Positions 48,976-57,700 of a stretch of 64,000 nucleotides of DNA are shown piece by piece. Made by a program: the position numbers and the translations under genes. Source of the DNA: Mesorhizobium amorphae (GTDB taxonomy: Bacteria > Pseudomonadota > Alphaproteobacteria > Rhizobiales > Rhizobiaceae); assembly GCF_014843845.1 (NCBI RefSeq), contig NZ_JHQS01000016.1, positions 62,001 to 126,000 on the forward strand, read 5' to 3'. The notes beneath the pieces are model-generated. The model worked only from the letters and a program-made list of their open reading frames with translations. It was not told the DNA's origin and ran no database searches. The first letter of the stretch is position 1, and each line of letters begins with the position of its first letter.

Positions 48976-49539
48976 TCAGTTCTTGACGTGTTCGCCCGGA
49001 TAGGCGCCCCAGACGACCGATTGGGGCAGCCAGCCGGTGTGGCCGTCGAAGGTCATTTCGCACCACTGGCCGTCGCAGGTCTTGATCGACCCCATGACGC
49101 CCGGCTCGATGATGGCCACCACGCTGGCGTCCTTGTCCTTGTCGTCGAGCAGGTTGATTCGGCCGCCCTTGCCGCGTTGCCAGGGCGCGACGATCGCCGT
49201 ACGGCGGCCAGACAGCAGCGACTGGTTGATCCAGCCTTCCGAACCGTCGGCATCGCGCACGCGGCGCCAGGTATCGAATTCCTGGATGATTTCCATCGGC
49301 AGCCCGGCCTTCATGTACATCCAGTTCACGGAGTAGTTGGCGCCGGGGCCGACGCGCGCGTTGACGCGACCCGATTTCAGGCTGACGAAACGCGGCAGCG
49401 GCAGGCCGCTCGGCCCGAGCGTGATCGTCTGCGCGGGGGCCGCGGCGCTTTGCGCCACCGTTTGCGGGGAACAAAGGAGGGCGCCGAGGACTGCTGCGCT
49501 GAAGGCCAGGCGGAGCGACGCGAAACCAGACACTTTCAT
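48976..49539 (-). CDS. exported SH3-domain protein
   Basis: A 187-residue secreted protein with a signal peptide (FASLRLAFSAAVLGALLCSP) and two bacterial SH3 domains of DUF1058 type: about 55-115 (SGRVNARVGPGANYSVNWMY) and 125-180 (INLLDDKDKDASVVAIIEPG). Such domains bind cell-wall peptides or scaffold envelope enzymes. AAAGGA directly abuts the ATG at 49539 but is spaced 6 bases from the in-frame GTG at 49533, so the GTG may be the real start, giving a protein two residues shorter. It is divergent from the dehydrogenase gene at 49690. Confidence 0.82.
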   Translation of the reverse strand: MKVSGFASLRLAFSAAVLGALLCSPQTVAQSAAAPAQTITLGPSGLPLPRFVSLKSGRVNARVGPGANYSVNWMYMKAGLPMEIIQEFDTWRRVRDADGSEGWINQSLLSGRRTAIVAPWQRGKGGRINLLDDKDKDASVVAIIEPGVMGSIKTCDGQWCEMTFDGHTGWLPQSVVWGAYPGEHVKN

Positions 49540-49689
49540 TCCTTTCGGCGCTTGCCCGTCGGCACCGGCGCCCCTTTTTCTTTGTCTTCGGCGGCACCGC
49601 TTGTTACAGAGTGGCAGGCACCGCGACCGGCTTCGATTTTCGCCTGTCTTGGTTAAAGAGGTCTCAACGAGATCGGGTTCGAGGAAACA

Positions 49690-50691
49690 ATGGCAGGCAA
49701 GAAAAGGCCCCTCGTCGTCATCACGCGCAAGCTGCCCGATCCGGTCGAAACCCGCATGCGCGAACTGTTCGACGCAAGGCTGAATGTCGAGGACAGGCCG
49801 ATGACGCAGCCCGAGCTGGTCGCGGCGATTAAGGAGGCCGACGTCCTGGTGCCGACGATCACCGACAATATCGACGCGGCGCTGATCGCCCAGGCCGGCG
49901 ACAATCTCAAGCTGATCGCCAATTTCGGCAACGGCGTCGACAAGATCGACGTGGAGGCGGCGGCCAAGAAGGGCATCACCGTCACCAACACGCCGAACGT
50001 GCTGACCGAGGACACGGCTGACATGACCATGGCGCTGATGCTGGCGGTGCCGCGGCGCCTGGCGGAAGGCGCCAATGTGCTGACCAGCGACAAGAAATGG
50101 GCTGGCTGGTCGCCGACCTGGATGCTCGGCCGCCGCATCTGGGGCAAGCGGCTCGGCATCGTCGGCATGGGCCGCATCGGCACCGCCGTCGCCAGGCGTG
50201 CCAAGGCCTTCGGCCTGTCGATCCACTATCACAACCGCCACCGTGTACTGCCGGCCGTGGAAGACGAGTTGGAGGCGACGTATTGGGAAAGCCTCGACCA
50301 GATGCTGGCCCGCATGGACATCATCTCGGTCAACTGCCCGTCGACGCCGGCGACGTTCCACCTGCTGTCGGCGCGAAGGCTGGCGCTCATGCAACCGTCA
50401 GCCTACATCGTCAACACCGCGCGCGGCGACATCATCGATGAGGAATCGCTGATCAAGCTGATCCACGACGGCAAGATCGCCGGCGCCGCGCTCGACGTCT
50501 ACGAGCACGAGCCGGCGCTGAACAGCAAGCTTCTGAAGCTCGCCGGCAAGGGCAAGGTCGTGCTCTTGCCGCATATGGGCTCGGCGACGCTCGAAGGCCG
50601 CATCGACATGGGCGAGAAGGTGATCATCAATATCCGCGCCTTCTTCGATGGCCATCGCCCGCCGGACCGTGTGCTGCCGCTCAGGACATAG
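49690..50691 (+). CDS. D-isomer-specific 2-hydroxyacid dehydrogenase (glyoxylate reductase type)
   Basis: A 333-residue NAD(P)-dependent dehydrogenase. NAD-binding GIVGMGRIGTAVARRAKAFG, the substrate Arg in INTARGDIIDEESL-type context (VNTARGD), Glu in LDVYEHEPALN and catalytic His in LLPHMGSATLEGR are all present. It resembles glyoxylate/hydroxypyruvate reductases (GyaR), but the acid used is not certain. GAGGAAACA precedes the ATG. Its 3' end overlaps the convergent aconitase-X small subunit by 11 bases. Confidence 0.88.
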   Translation: MAGKKRPLVVITRKLPDPVETRMRELFDARLNVEDRPMTQPELVAAIKEADVLVPTITDNIDAALIAQAGDNLKLIANFGNGVDKIDVEAAAKKGITVTNTPNVLTEDTADMTMALMLAVPRRLAEGANVLTSDKKWAGWSPTWMLGRRIWGKRLGIVGMGRIGTAVARRAKAFGLSIHYHNRHRVLPAVEDELEATYWESLDQMLARMDIISVNCPSTPATFHLLSARRLALMQPSAYIVNTARGDIIDEESLIKLIHDGKIAGAALDVYEHEPALNSKLLKLAGKGKVVLLPHMGSATLEGRIDMGEKVIINIRAFFDGHRPPDRVLPLRT

Positions 50692-51115
50692 AGTCGCGCT
50701 GTTGGGCAGCGATGGCGAGCGCGCCGTCGTCGGTGACTGTTACCGTGCTTCCGCGATAGGCATCGAAGACATCGCGCCCGAGCCGCAGCGCCATCGGCGT
50801 CTCCCAGCCCATTTCCCTGGCGACGATCAGCCCGAGCAGCAAGATCGCGTCGGGTTCGTGCAGCACAAGTGCCGCCGGTGCATGGCCGTTGTGGACGAGT
50901 TCCAGCAGCACGGCCGAAGCCGAGGACGAGCCGATCGTGCCCGGCAGAAACAGCACCCGCCCCGCAAGATTTTCGCCGTGCTGCGGATGGCGGACATCGG
51001 CGATTCGGCCGCTCTTCGGATCGACGCCGCCCCAGAAGCTGATCGGCGCCGTCAGCACCAGCGCCTCGCCCTCGCCGGCCCGGCCCGGCACCAGAATCTC
51101 GGCCATCGCGCTCAT
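50681..51115 (-). CDS. aconitase X swivel-domain protein (DUF126), small subunit
   Basis: A 144-residue AcnX small subunit: EALVLTAPISFWGGVDPKSG, IADVRHPQHGENLAGRVLFLPGTIGSSSAS and the C-terminal DGALAIAA. It pairs with the large subunit encoded just upstream (4-base ATGA overlap) to form the two-subunit AcnX. Bacterial AcnX enzymes are reported to dehydrate cis-3-hydroxy-L-proline to delta-1-pyrroline-2-carboxylate. Whether this one does so is inference. Confidence 0.85.
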   Translation of the reverse strand: MSAMAEILVPGRAGEGEALVLTAPISFWGGVDPKSGRIADVRHPQHGENLAGRVLFLPGTIGSSSASAVLLELVHNGHAPAALVLHEPDAILLLGLIVAREMGWETPMALRLGRDVFDAYRGSTVTVTDDGALAIAAQQRDSMS

Positions 51116-52365
51116 GCGGCGATGTCCGTAAATGTCGGCTTACCGAGCACCGCGCTTTCGACGCAATCGGCCAAGGAGCCGTAAAGCACGGCGTAACCGG
51201 TATTGCCCGGCGCGTAATGCGCGAATTTTCCGGAGTTGGTCATCAATATGCCGCCGGCAAGCTCGGGCATGATCGGTGTCACCACCACGCAGGTGTCGGC
51301 CACGATGATCACCCCGCTTGCTTCGAGCGTCTTGCGCCGGCCGTTCTGTTCGAGCGACGAAAGCACGTGGCGCCCGGTGCAGGCATAGACAGGCACGCTG
51401 AGCCGTCGTCCGGCGATCAGTCGCTCCAGCATGTCGAACTCGTCGAGCGACAGATGCGGACTGCCGATCGCTACAGCATCGATGGTCTTCGCCGCCGTCG
51501 CCGTCGACAAGCCAGCACGGGCTTTCGCCGCCATCTCCGGCGTGACACGAACGACCGTTTCCGGTGCCGCGCCGTCCAGAATGGTCAAAAGATCGGGCGC
51601 CTCGGGCGTCACGCCGGCAATGTGGAAAAGGCCGACCGCGCCGGATGAGGCGGAGGCCGCACCGAACGCCTTCAGCGCATCTTCCCCCGGATGACGCTGG
51701 ACGCCGGTGACGACGCCGATTGTGTTGCCGACTTCGCGGCCATAGAGGCTGCCCAACACCGGCCAGGCGATCTCGGAGCCAAGGAACGATGCGGAAAGCC
51801 CCGAGACGTCGAACACCAGTTGCGCCCGCCGGCTCTCGGCCCGGTGCAGGCCATAGTCCGGCGCGCGGCCCGATATGGCGCAAGCGATGTCGAGGAAATC
51901 GCCATAGCGGTTGGTGCGCGCGCCAAGCACCGAATTGCAGAACACCACGGCGTTGGATTCGCCCCAGGCGACATCGCTGCCAAGCGCCGGCCGGTGCCCC
52001 GCCTGGTAGGGCGCGCAGGTCCAGCTCTGCTCGCAGCCGAGCTTGCGGTAGGCCTCCATCATCCGCCGCGCCATGCCGCGCGCCGGCTCCTCGAGGCGGA
52101 TGCGCGAGCAGCCCATCAGGTCAAGCGCCCCGACATTGAGTGTCGAGCGCACCGAAACCCGAGCGCCGCCCTCGACCAGCCTCTCGGCGAACAACGTGCC
52201 GGAATCGCCGTGATAGAGCGCCCCGTCAATATGCGCCGAGGCGATCGGGATCAGCCGCGGCGCGCCGAGCAAGCGGGCGCTGTCGGCAACGATGCGCATC
52301 GCCGTCGCTGCGCCGTCCTGGCCGGAGGCGATCGCCTGTTCTTCCTGACTGAGGATAAGGCTCAC
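51112..52365 (-). CDS. aconitase X catalytic (large) subunit
   Basis: A 417-residue AcnX large subunit (DUF521). It has the N-terminal IPIASAHIDGALYHGDSGTLF, Cys-containing LDLMGCSRI, WTCAPYQAGHRPALGSDVAWGESNAVVFCNSVLG (cluster region) and VVVTPIMPELAGGILMTNSGKFAHYAPGN near the end. The Cys positions could ligate a 2Fe-2S or mononuclear iron centre, as described for AcnX. It overlaps the GNAT gene (upstream) and the small subunit by 4 bases each. No proline racemase or pyrroline-carboxylate reductase is adjacent, so the pathway is incomplete in this window. Confidence 0.86.
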   Translation of the reverse strand: MSLILSQEEQAIASGQDGAATAMRIVADSARLLGAPRLIPIASAHIDGALYHGDSGTLFAERLVEGGARVSVRSTLNVGALDLMGCSRIRLEEPARGMARRMMEAYRKLGCEQSWTCAPYQAGHRPALGSDVAWGESNAVVFCNSVLGARTNRYGDFLDIACAISGRAPDYGLHRAESRRAQLVFDVSGLSASFLGSEIAWPVLGSLYGREVGNTIGVVTGVQRHPGEDALKAFGAASASSGAVGLFHIAGVTPEAPDLLTILDGAAPETVVRVTPEMAAKARAGLSTATAAKTIDAVAIGSPHLSLDEFDMLERLIAGRRLSVPVYACTGRHVLSSLEQNGRRKTLEASGVIIVADTCVVVTPIMPELAGGILMTNSGKFAHYAPGNTGYAVLYGSLADCVESAVLGKPTFTDIAA

Positions 52366-52859
52366 GAAAGTACCTTGCGCATGGTGATCGAAGTCGGCCG
52401 GTCATAGCCCGTATGCGCCGTGCGTCCGGTCTCGCGAAAGCCGAGCCGGGAGAAGGCGGCGTGATTTCCGCTGAGTTCGACGCGTGTCTGCAACTCGATG
52501 GCGTTCTTGCCACGGCTCAGCGCAAGATCCTCGGCAGCCTGCATCAGCCGCCTGCCGATGCCTCGTCCGTGAAGACCCGGCTCGACGGCGAGCTTGCCGA
52601 CATAGAAATAATCCGCCCGCTCCAGGACGAAGATGCAGCCGACGATCCGGCCGGCCTCCAGCGCCAAAAAAACCGTCTCGTGCCGGGCCTTGTCCTTCAG
52701 CCTTTCGGCGGTCAGCAGATGCGCCGACGACGGCGGATCGATGATGCCGTCCATGTAGGCGAAGGCGCGCAGGATCAGCTTGAGCACATCGTCCCAGCAG
52801 TCGAAATCGGGAGCAACCTGCGTGATGAGAGCACCTGTCGACTGATCCATCTGATCCAT
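52362..52859 (-). CDS. GNAT family N-acetyltransferase
   Basis: A 165-residue acetyltransferase. Motif A is VGKLAVEPGLHGRGIGRRLM, followed by ALSRGKNAIELQTRVELSGN and a C-terminal GFRETGRTAHTGYDRPTSIT. Two near-adjacent ATGs (52859 and 52850) are possible. It overlaps the aconitase-X large subunit by 4 bases and lies 4 bases after the ThiF-like gene. That placement suggests acetylation of a small amine or amino acid in the same pathway, but the substrate is unknown. Confidence 0.84.
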   Translation of the reverse strand: MDQMDQSTGALITQVAPDFDCWDDVLKLILRAFAYMDGIIDPPSSAHLLTAERLKDKARHETVFLALEAGRIVGCIFVLERADYFYVGKLAVEPGLHGRGIGRRLMQAAEDLALSRGKNAIELQTRVELSGNHAAFSRLGFRETGRTAHTGYDRPTSITMRKVLS

Positions 52860-52863
52860 GCAG

Positions 52864-53619
52864 TCAGTTTCTCTTGTAGCGGATGCTGTCGAAGCGCGCC
52901 GACAGCGCATCGTAAAGCAGCAGCCGGCCGACCAGCGGTTCGCCTATGCCGGTGATCAGCTTGATAGCCTCCATCGCCTGCAGCGTGCCGATGACGCCGG
53001 TCAGCGCGCCGACCACGCCGGCCACCGCACAGGACGGCACCAGTCCCGGCGGCGGCGCCTCTGGGAAGAGATCGCGATAGCTCGGGTTCGGCCTGCCGTC
53101 CGCACCGGTCTCGAACGGCTTCAGCACCGTCAGCGAACCGTCGAAGCGGCCGACGGCGGCGTGAACCAGCGGCCGTTTTTCTGCGGCGCAGGCGTCGGCA
53201 ACCGCGTAGCGCGTTTCGAAGTTGTCGGAGCCATCGACGACCATGTCGTAGCGGGCGACAAGGGCAGGGGCGTTGTCAGTCGTCAGCCTGAGCCTGTGCA
53301 GTTCCACCGCGACATTGGGGTTGATGCGCGCGATGGCCGCCTTGGCGCTGTCGGTTTTCGCCATGCCGATCGTCTCTGTGCCATGGATCACCTGCCTTTG
53401 CAGGTTGGACAGCGACACGTTGTCGTCGTCGACGATGCCGAGCGTGCCGACGCCGGCGGCGGCGAGATATTCCAGCACCGGCGCTCCCAGCCCACCGGCG
53501 CCAATGACCAGCACCCGCGCGCGCTTCAGCTTCTGCTGGCCGGCGCCGCCAATCTCGGGCAGCACGATGTGGCGCGCATAGCGTTCGAGCTCTTCGTCGG
53601 AAAGGGCGGTAGCGGTCAT
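52864..53619 (-). CDS. MoeB/ThiF/HesA family adenylyltransferase
   Basis: A 251-residue E1-like enzyme that adenylates the C-terminal Gly of a small sulfur carrier (MoaD or ThiS). Residues 1-45 have the DEELERYARHIVLPEIGGAGQ start, then the ATP motif VLVIGAGGLGAPVLEYLAAAGVG and DDDNVSLSNLQRQVIHG. SCAVAGVVGALTG keeps the conserved Cys, but the paired CxxC zinc sites of E. coli MoeB are not visible, and no rhodanese domain is attached. MoeB is the best name by family, though its neighbours are not molybdopterin or thiamine genes. It starts 31 bases from the recF stop and may be read with it. Confidence 0.82.
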   Translation of the reverse strand: MTATALSDEELERYARHIVLPEIGGAGQQKLKRARVLVIGAGGLGAPVLEYLAAAGVGTLGIVDDDNVSLSNLQRQVIHGTETIGMAKTDSAKAAIARINPNVAVELHRLRLTTDNAPALVARYDMVVDGSDNFETRYAVADACAAEKRPLVHAAVGRFDGSLTVLKPFETGADGRPNPSYRDLFPEAPPPGLVPSCAVAGVVGALTGVIGTLQAMEAIKLITGIGEPLVGRLLLYDALSARFDSIRYKRN

Positions 53620-53650
53620 TGCCGGACCATATAACGGCGCAAAAACCTTG

Positions 53651-54811
53651 TCAGGAGGCTTCGGTTGGCCCAACCGTGCCGTGATCGACCGTCAGGAACT
53701 GCGCCCGTCCAGCGAGACTGGAAAACAGCGCCGCATCGGTTCCGGTCATGAAGGCCTGACAGTTGAGTTCTTCCAGGATCGAGAACAGCGCCGAGCGCCG
53801 GCCGGCGTCGAGATGCGCCGCGATCTCGTCGAGCAGCAGGATCGGCGTCATGCCCGACATCTCGCCGGTCAGCCTTGCATGCGAAAGCACGATGCCGACC
53901 AGCAGTGCCTTCTGCTCGCCGGTCGAACAAAGTTCGGCCGGCATCGCCTTGGGCCGGTGCCCCACGATGAGGTCGGAACGGTGCGGGCCTTCCAGCGTGC
54001 GCCCGGCGGCGCGGTCGCGGTCGCGGCCGCCGGCAAGCGCTGCGCGGAACCGCTCCTCGACATCGACGGCAGGCGTGGTGGCCACCTGCTCTTCCAGTTC
54101 GCCGGAGAGGCCAATGTCTGCCTGCGGGAATGGGCCGCTATCGGGCAGCCTGTCGATCATGGCGGCGAGCAGGCGCACCAGTTCAGCCCTGGCGGCGGCG
54201 ATCGCCACGCCGGTCTCGGCCATCTGCGTCTCGATCGCATCGAACCAGGCGCTATCGCGCGATCCTTCCGTAAGCAAACGATTACGGCCGCGCATGGCCT
54301 TTTCGTAGTCGAGCGCGCGCTGGCCATGCCCGGGGTCGATCGCCAGCACCAGCCGGTCGAGAAAGCGCCGGCGGTCGGCGGCCGGCCCCGGGAACAGGCC
54401 ATCCATAGCCGGCGTCAGCCAGACGACCCGCAGCCATTCCAGCATATCCTCGGCCGATCGCGTCGCAGCACCATTGATCCGCACCCGTCTGCCGCCTTCG
54501 CCGGCATTGTCGCCGCCGACGATGCCGGTACCGATTTCAACCTCGCCTTCCGCCCCTTCGATCCGGGCGTGCAGGGCAAAGCCGCCATCGCCACCCTCGC
54601 GCGCCACGTCGGCATAGGGCGCGCGGCGCAGGCCGCGGCCCGGCGTCAGCAGCGAGACCGCTTCCAGGAGATTGGTCTTGCCGGCGCCATTGTCGCCGGA
54701 AAGCACCACGGCGCCTGGCGCGAGGTCGATCGACAGCGCCGCATAATTGCGGAAATTGGTAAGCGTTAGCTTACTTACATAGGTTTGCTTTTGAGACTGT
54801 TTTGCGGTCAC
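53651..54811 (-). CDS. recF: DNA replication and repair protein RecF
   Basis: A 386-residue SMC-like ATPase which with RecO and RecR loads RecA at gaps. Walker A is SGDNGAGKTNLLEAVSLL, the signature is LCSTGEQKALLVGIVLSHA (with STGEQK) and Walker B ILLLDEIAAHLD. The start is a GTG (54811). It is in the order dnaA-dnaN-recF on the minus strand, with a ~100-base gap after dnaN. Its partner recR is 50 kb away in the same window. Confidence 0.95.
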   Translation of the reverse strand: MTAKQSQKQTYVSKLTLTNFRNYAALSIDLAPGAVVLSGDNGAGKTNLLEAVSLLTPGRGLRRAPYADVAREGGDGGFALHARIEGAEGEVEIGTGIVGGDNAGEGGRRVRINGAATRSAEDMLEWLRVVWLTPAMDGLFPGPAADRRRFLDRLVLAIDPGHGQRALDYEKAMRGRNRLLTEGSRDSAWFDAIETQMAETGVAIAAARAELVRLLAAMIDRLPDSGPFPQADIGLSGELEEQVATTPAVDVEERFRAALAGGRDRDRAAGRTLEGPHRSDLIVGHRPKAMPAELCSTGEQKALLVGIVLSHARLTGEMSGMTPILLLDEIAAHLDAGRRSALFSILEELNCQAFMTGTDAALFSSLAGRAQFLTVDHGTVGPTEAS

Positions 54812-54909
54812 GGCAGCAAAATGGCGTGCCGATCTCCACCTCCCTGTATGAAGAGGAGATGTCCGGCAGGACGAAGAAGGGTGATTTCTCGCATAGGCCT
54901 CGTTCGGGC

Positions 54910-56028
54910 CTACACCCGCATCGGCATCAGCACGTAAAGAGCGCTTTCGTCGGCCATGTCGTGGATCAGCGTCGGCGAGCCGGCATCCGCCAGCATGAAC
55001 TTCGCTTCCGTACCGGTCAATTGCGCGGCAACGTCGAGCAGATATTTGGCGTTGAAGCCGATCTCGATCGGATCGGACGAATAATCGGCCGCCAGTTCCT
55101 CGGTGGCGCTGCCCGAATCCGGATTGTTGACGGCAAGCGTGACCTGGCCTTCGGCGATCGAAAGCTTCACCGCCCGGCCGCGCTCGGACGAAATGGTCGA
55201 GACGCGATCGACGGCGGCGGCAAAGGACTGGCGGTCGATGATCAGCTTCTTGTCATTGCCGGTCGGAATGACACGCTGGTAGTCGGGGAAGGTGCCGTCG
55301 ATCAGCTTCGAGGTCAGAACGACGCTGCCGATGGTGAAGCGGATCTTGGTGTCGGACAGTTCGGTGGTCACGGCCACGTCCGGGTCGTCGACCAGCTTCT
55401 GCAGCTCGCTGACCGTTTTGCGCGGGATGATGATGCCGGGCATGCCTTCCGACCCAGCAGGCGCGTCGATCTCGGCGCGCGCCAGGCGATGGCCGTCGGT
55501 GGCAACCGAGCGCAGCTTCAGCTTGCCTCCGGCCTCATGCGTGTGCAGGTAGATGCCGTTCAAATAGTAGCGCGTCTCTTCGGTCGAGATGGCGAACTGG
55601 GTCTTCTCGATCAAGCCCTTCAAACCGACCGAATCGAGCCGGAAGATATGCGAGAAGGAGCCGGCCGAGAGTTCCGGGAAATCGGACTGCGGCAGGCATT
55701 GCAGGCGGAAGCTCGAACGGCCCGACGTCACCGTCATGGCGTTGCCGTCCTCGTCGGTTTTCAGCATCACCTCCGCCCCATCGGCGAGCTTGCGCACGAT
55801 GTCATAGAGCAGATGCGCCGGAACCGTGGTCGCCCCGCCGCGCTCGACCTTGGCGGGCGTGGCTTCGGTCACCTCGAGGTCGAGGTCGGTCGCCTTCATT
55901 TCAAGGCTGGCGCCTTCGGCGCTGAGCAGCACGTTGGACAGGATCGGTATGGTGTTGCGTCGTTCGACCACGCGGTGAACGTGGTTGAGCGACTTCAGGA
56001 GATTTGACCGTTCCAGGATAACACGCAT
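54910..56028 (-). CDS. dnaN: DNA polymerase III subunit beta (sliding clamp)
   Basis: The 372-residue processivity clamp, dimerising around DNA. The start MRVILERSNLLKSLNHVHRV and the C-terminal LADAGSPTLIHDMADESALY-VLMPMRV are canonical; the protein-binding cleft residues near YVLMPMRV are conserved. It lies between dnaA and recF. The 199-base gap to dnaA contains a cruciform-like repeat and probably its own promoter. Confidence 0.98.
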   Translation of the reverse strand: MRVILERSNLLKSLNHVHRVVERRNTIPILSNVLLSAEGASLEMKATDLDLEVTEATPAKVERGGATTVPAHLLYDIVRKLADGAEVMLKTDEDGNAMTVTSGRSSFRLQCLPQSDFPELSAGSFSHIFRLDSVGLKGLIEKTQFAISTEETRYYLNGIYLHTHEAGGKLKLRSVATDGHRLARAEIDAPAGSEGMPGIIIPRKTVSELQKLVDDPDVAVTTELSDTKIRFTIGSVVLTSKLIDGTFPDYQRVIPTGNDKKLIIDRQSFAAAVDRVSTISSERGRAVKLSIAEGQVTLAVNNPDSGSATEELAADYSSDPIEIGFNAKYLLDVAAQLTGTEAKFMLADAGSPTLIHDMADESALYVLMPMRV

Positions 56029-56141
56029 GACGAAACAGGCTCGCTTGAATGGATGAGCGGGTCTCCGGCTGGCGGCGCCCCGCGAAAGGTCTGAACAGGC
56101 TCAGAATCTGCGTAAGCTGACAGGAAAAAGCCTGCAAACGC

Positions 56142-56179
56142 AAGCCCGCGCCACCGGTTCAGGCCGGTTACGCGGGCTT
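56142..56179. repeat. nested inverted repeat between dnaA and dnaN
   Basis: Outer arms AAGCCCGCG (56142-56150) and CGCGGGCTT (56171-56179) enclose inner arms ACCGG (56153-56157) and CCGGT (56164-56168). On the minus strand this would be a GC-rich hairpin ending in CTTGCGTTTGC, a poor terminator. A small CAGG-CCTG hairpin lies just beside it. It may be a weak terminator for dnaA or a pausing element before dnaN. Confidence 0.55.
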
Positions 56180-56227
56180 TCTGGGGATAAAGCCGGCACG
56201 GCGCGCCAGCCGGCCTTTCCCACCCGA

Positions 56228-57700
56228 TCAGGCCTGGTCGTTGATCAGCCTTCTCAGCAGTTCCAGTTCCTGCGCCAGCGTGTTGTCGTTGCCGGAAAGA
56301 TCCTCGATCTTGCGCACGGCATGCAGCACTGTCGTATGGTCGCGTCCCCCGAAACGCCGCCCGATCTCCGGCAGCGAACGCGGCGTCATCACCTTGGACA
56401 GGTACATGGCGACCTGCCGCGGCTTGACGATGGTGCGCGTGCGCCGGTTGGACAGAAGCTCGGTCTTCGACACGTTGTAGTGGCGCGCCACGATGCGCTG
56501 GATGTCCTCGATGCGCACTCGCTTCGGCTCGCCCGAGCGATAGATATGGCCGAGGATCTCGTCGATGCGGTCGATGCTGATCTGCGGCTCGAAGGATTGG
56601 CGGAACAACAGCTGGTTGAATGCGCCTTCAAGTTCGCGCCCGCTGCCGGTCACCGTACGGGCGACGTGGTTGAGGATCTCCTCCGAAATATCGAGCGAGG
56701 CATCATCGACCTTGGCGGTGGCAAGACGCAGCTTGAGCATGCCGATCCGCATGGCGAAGTCGGGCGCCGACATTTCGAGCGCAACGCCGCCATTGAGGCG
56801 AGAGCGCACACGGGGCTCCAGCGATTCCAGCTCCGATGGCGGCCGGTCGGCGGCAACCACCACCTGCTTGGCGCTGTCGAGCAGCATGTTGATCAGATGG
56901 CAGAATTCATGCTGGATCGACTTGCCCTGCAGGAACTGCATGTCATCGATGATCAGGAGGTCTATGTCGCGCAGCTGTTCCTTCAGCGTCAACGCGTTGT
57001 TGTCGCGGATGGCGGTGGCGAAGCGCCACATGAAATATTCGGCCGTCAAATAGACGACGCGCGACTTCGGATTGTGCCGCAGGGATTCGGCCGCGATCGC
57101 TTGCAAAAGGTGCGTCTTGCCGAGCCCGACCGTTGCATGAAGGAAGAGCGGATTGAAACGCACCGCGCTCGACTGCGATTCCGCAACAGCCTTGGCGGCG
57201 GCAAAAGCCACCCTGTTCGACGGACCTTCGATGAAGGAGCCGAAAGTGTAGCGTGGGTCGAGCGGGGAACCCAGCACATTGTGCCGGTATTCGGCTTCGA
57301 TGGGCGTGCCCTGGCGCGGCGCCGGCGCCCGTTCCACCCTGCCGGGTCCCACAGTGCCGGCAGCCAGCGTCGTCTGCGTCTGCCTGGTCATCTTGCGCGC
57401 CGGAACAGCCTCCGCCTCGACGCCGTTGCGTCCCTGGCGCGTGGCGGTGCGCACCACGATCTCGATCTTGAGGATTTCCGGATCTTCGTGCTTCCACAGC
57501 TCCGCGATGAGGTCGAGGTAGTGGCCGTTGATCCAGGACCGCAGGAAGGCCGTCGGCACGGAAATGCGCACAATGCCACGCGATGCTTCGGCAACCTTCA
57601 TGCGGCCGAACCAGCTTGAATAGACCTCGACTCCGAGACGTGCCTTCAGCTGGGTCTTGACGCGTTCGAACTTCTGTTCCGCGTCGCTGGAAGCCGCCAT
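56228..57700 (-). CDS. dnaA: chromosomal replication initiator protein DnaA
   Basis: A 490-residue AAA+ initiator. Domain I is [22 protein letters not shown], domain III has Walker [21 protein letters not shown] and Walker [15 protein letters not shown], and domain IV carries the DnaA-box motif [18 protein letters not shown]. The ATG at 57700 has a strong GGAGGGGAC five bases upstream and gives a family-typical start. An in-frame ATG at 57772 (with AAGGA 8 bases away) would add 24 residues whose codons (AGG, CTA, GGA) are unlike the rest, so it is less likely but not excluded. Longer frames are not real. Confidence 0.95.
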   Translation of the reverse strand: MAASSDAEQKFERVKTQLKARLGVEVYSSWFGRMKVAEASRGIVRISVPTAFLRSWINGHYLDLIAELWKHEDPEILKIEIVVRTATRQGRNGVEAEAVPARKMTRQTQTTLAAGTVGPGRVERAPAPRQGTPIEAEYRHNVLGSPLDPRYTFGSFIEGPSNRVAFAAAKAVAESQSSAVRFNPLFLHATVGLGKTHLLQAIAAESLRHNPKSRVVYLTAEYFMWRFATAIRDNNALTLKEQLRDIDLLIIDDMQFLQGKSIQHEFCHLINMLLDSAKQVVVAADRPPSELESLEPRVRSRLNGGVALEMSAPDFAMRIGMLKLRLATAKVDDASLDISEEILNHVARTVTGSGRELEGAFNQLLFRQSFEPQISIDRIDEILGHIYRSGEPKRVRIEDIQRIVARHYNVSKTELLSNRRTRTIVKPRQVAMYLSKVMTPRSLPEIGRRFGGRDHTTVLHAVRKIEDLSGNDNTLAQELELLRRLINDQA

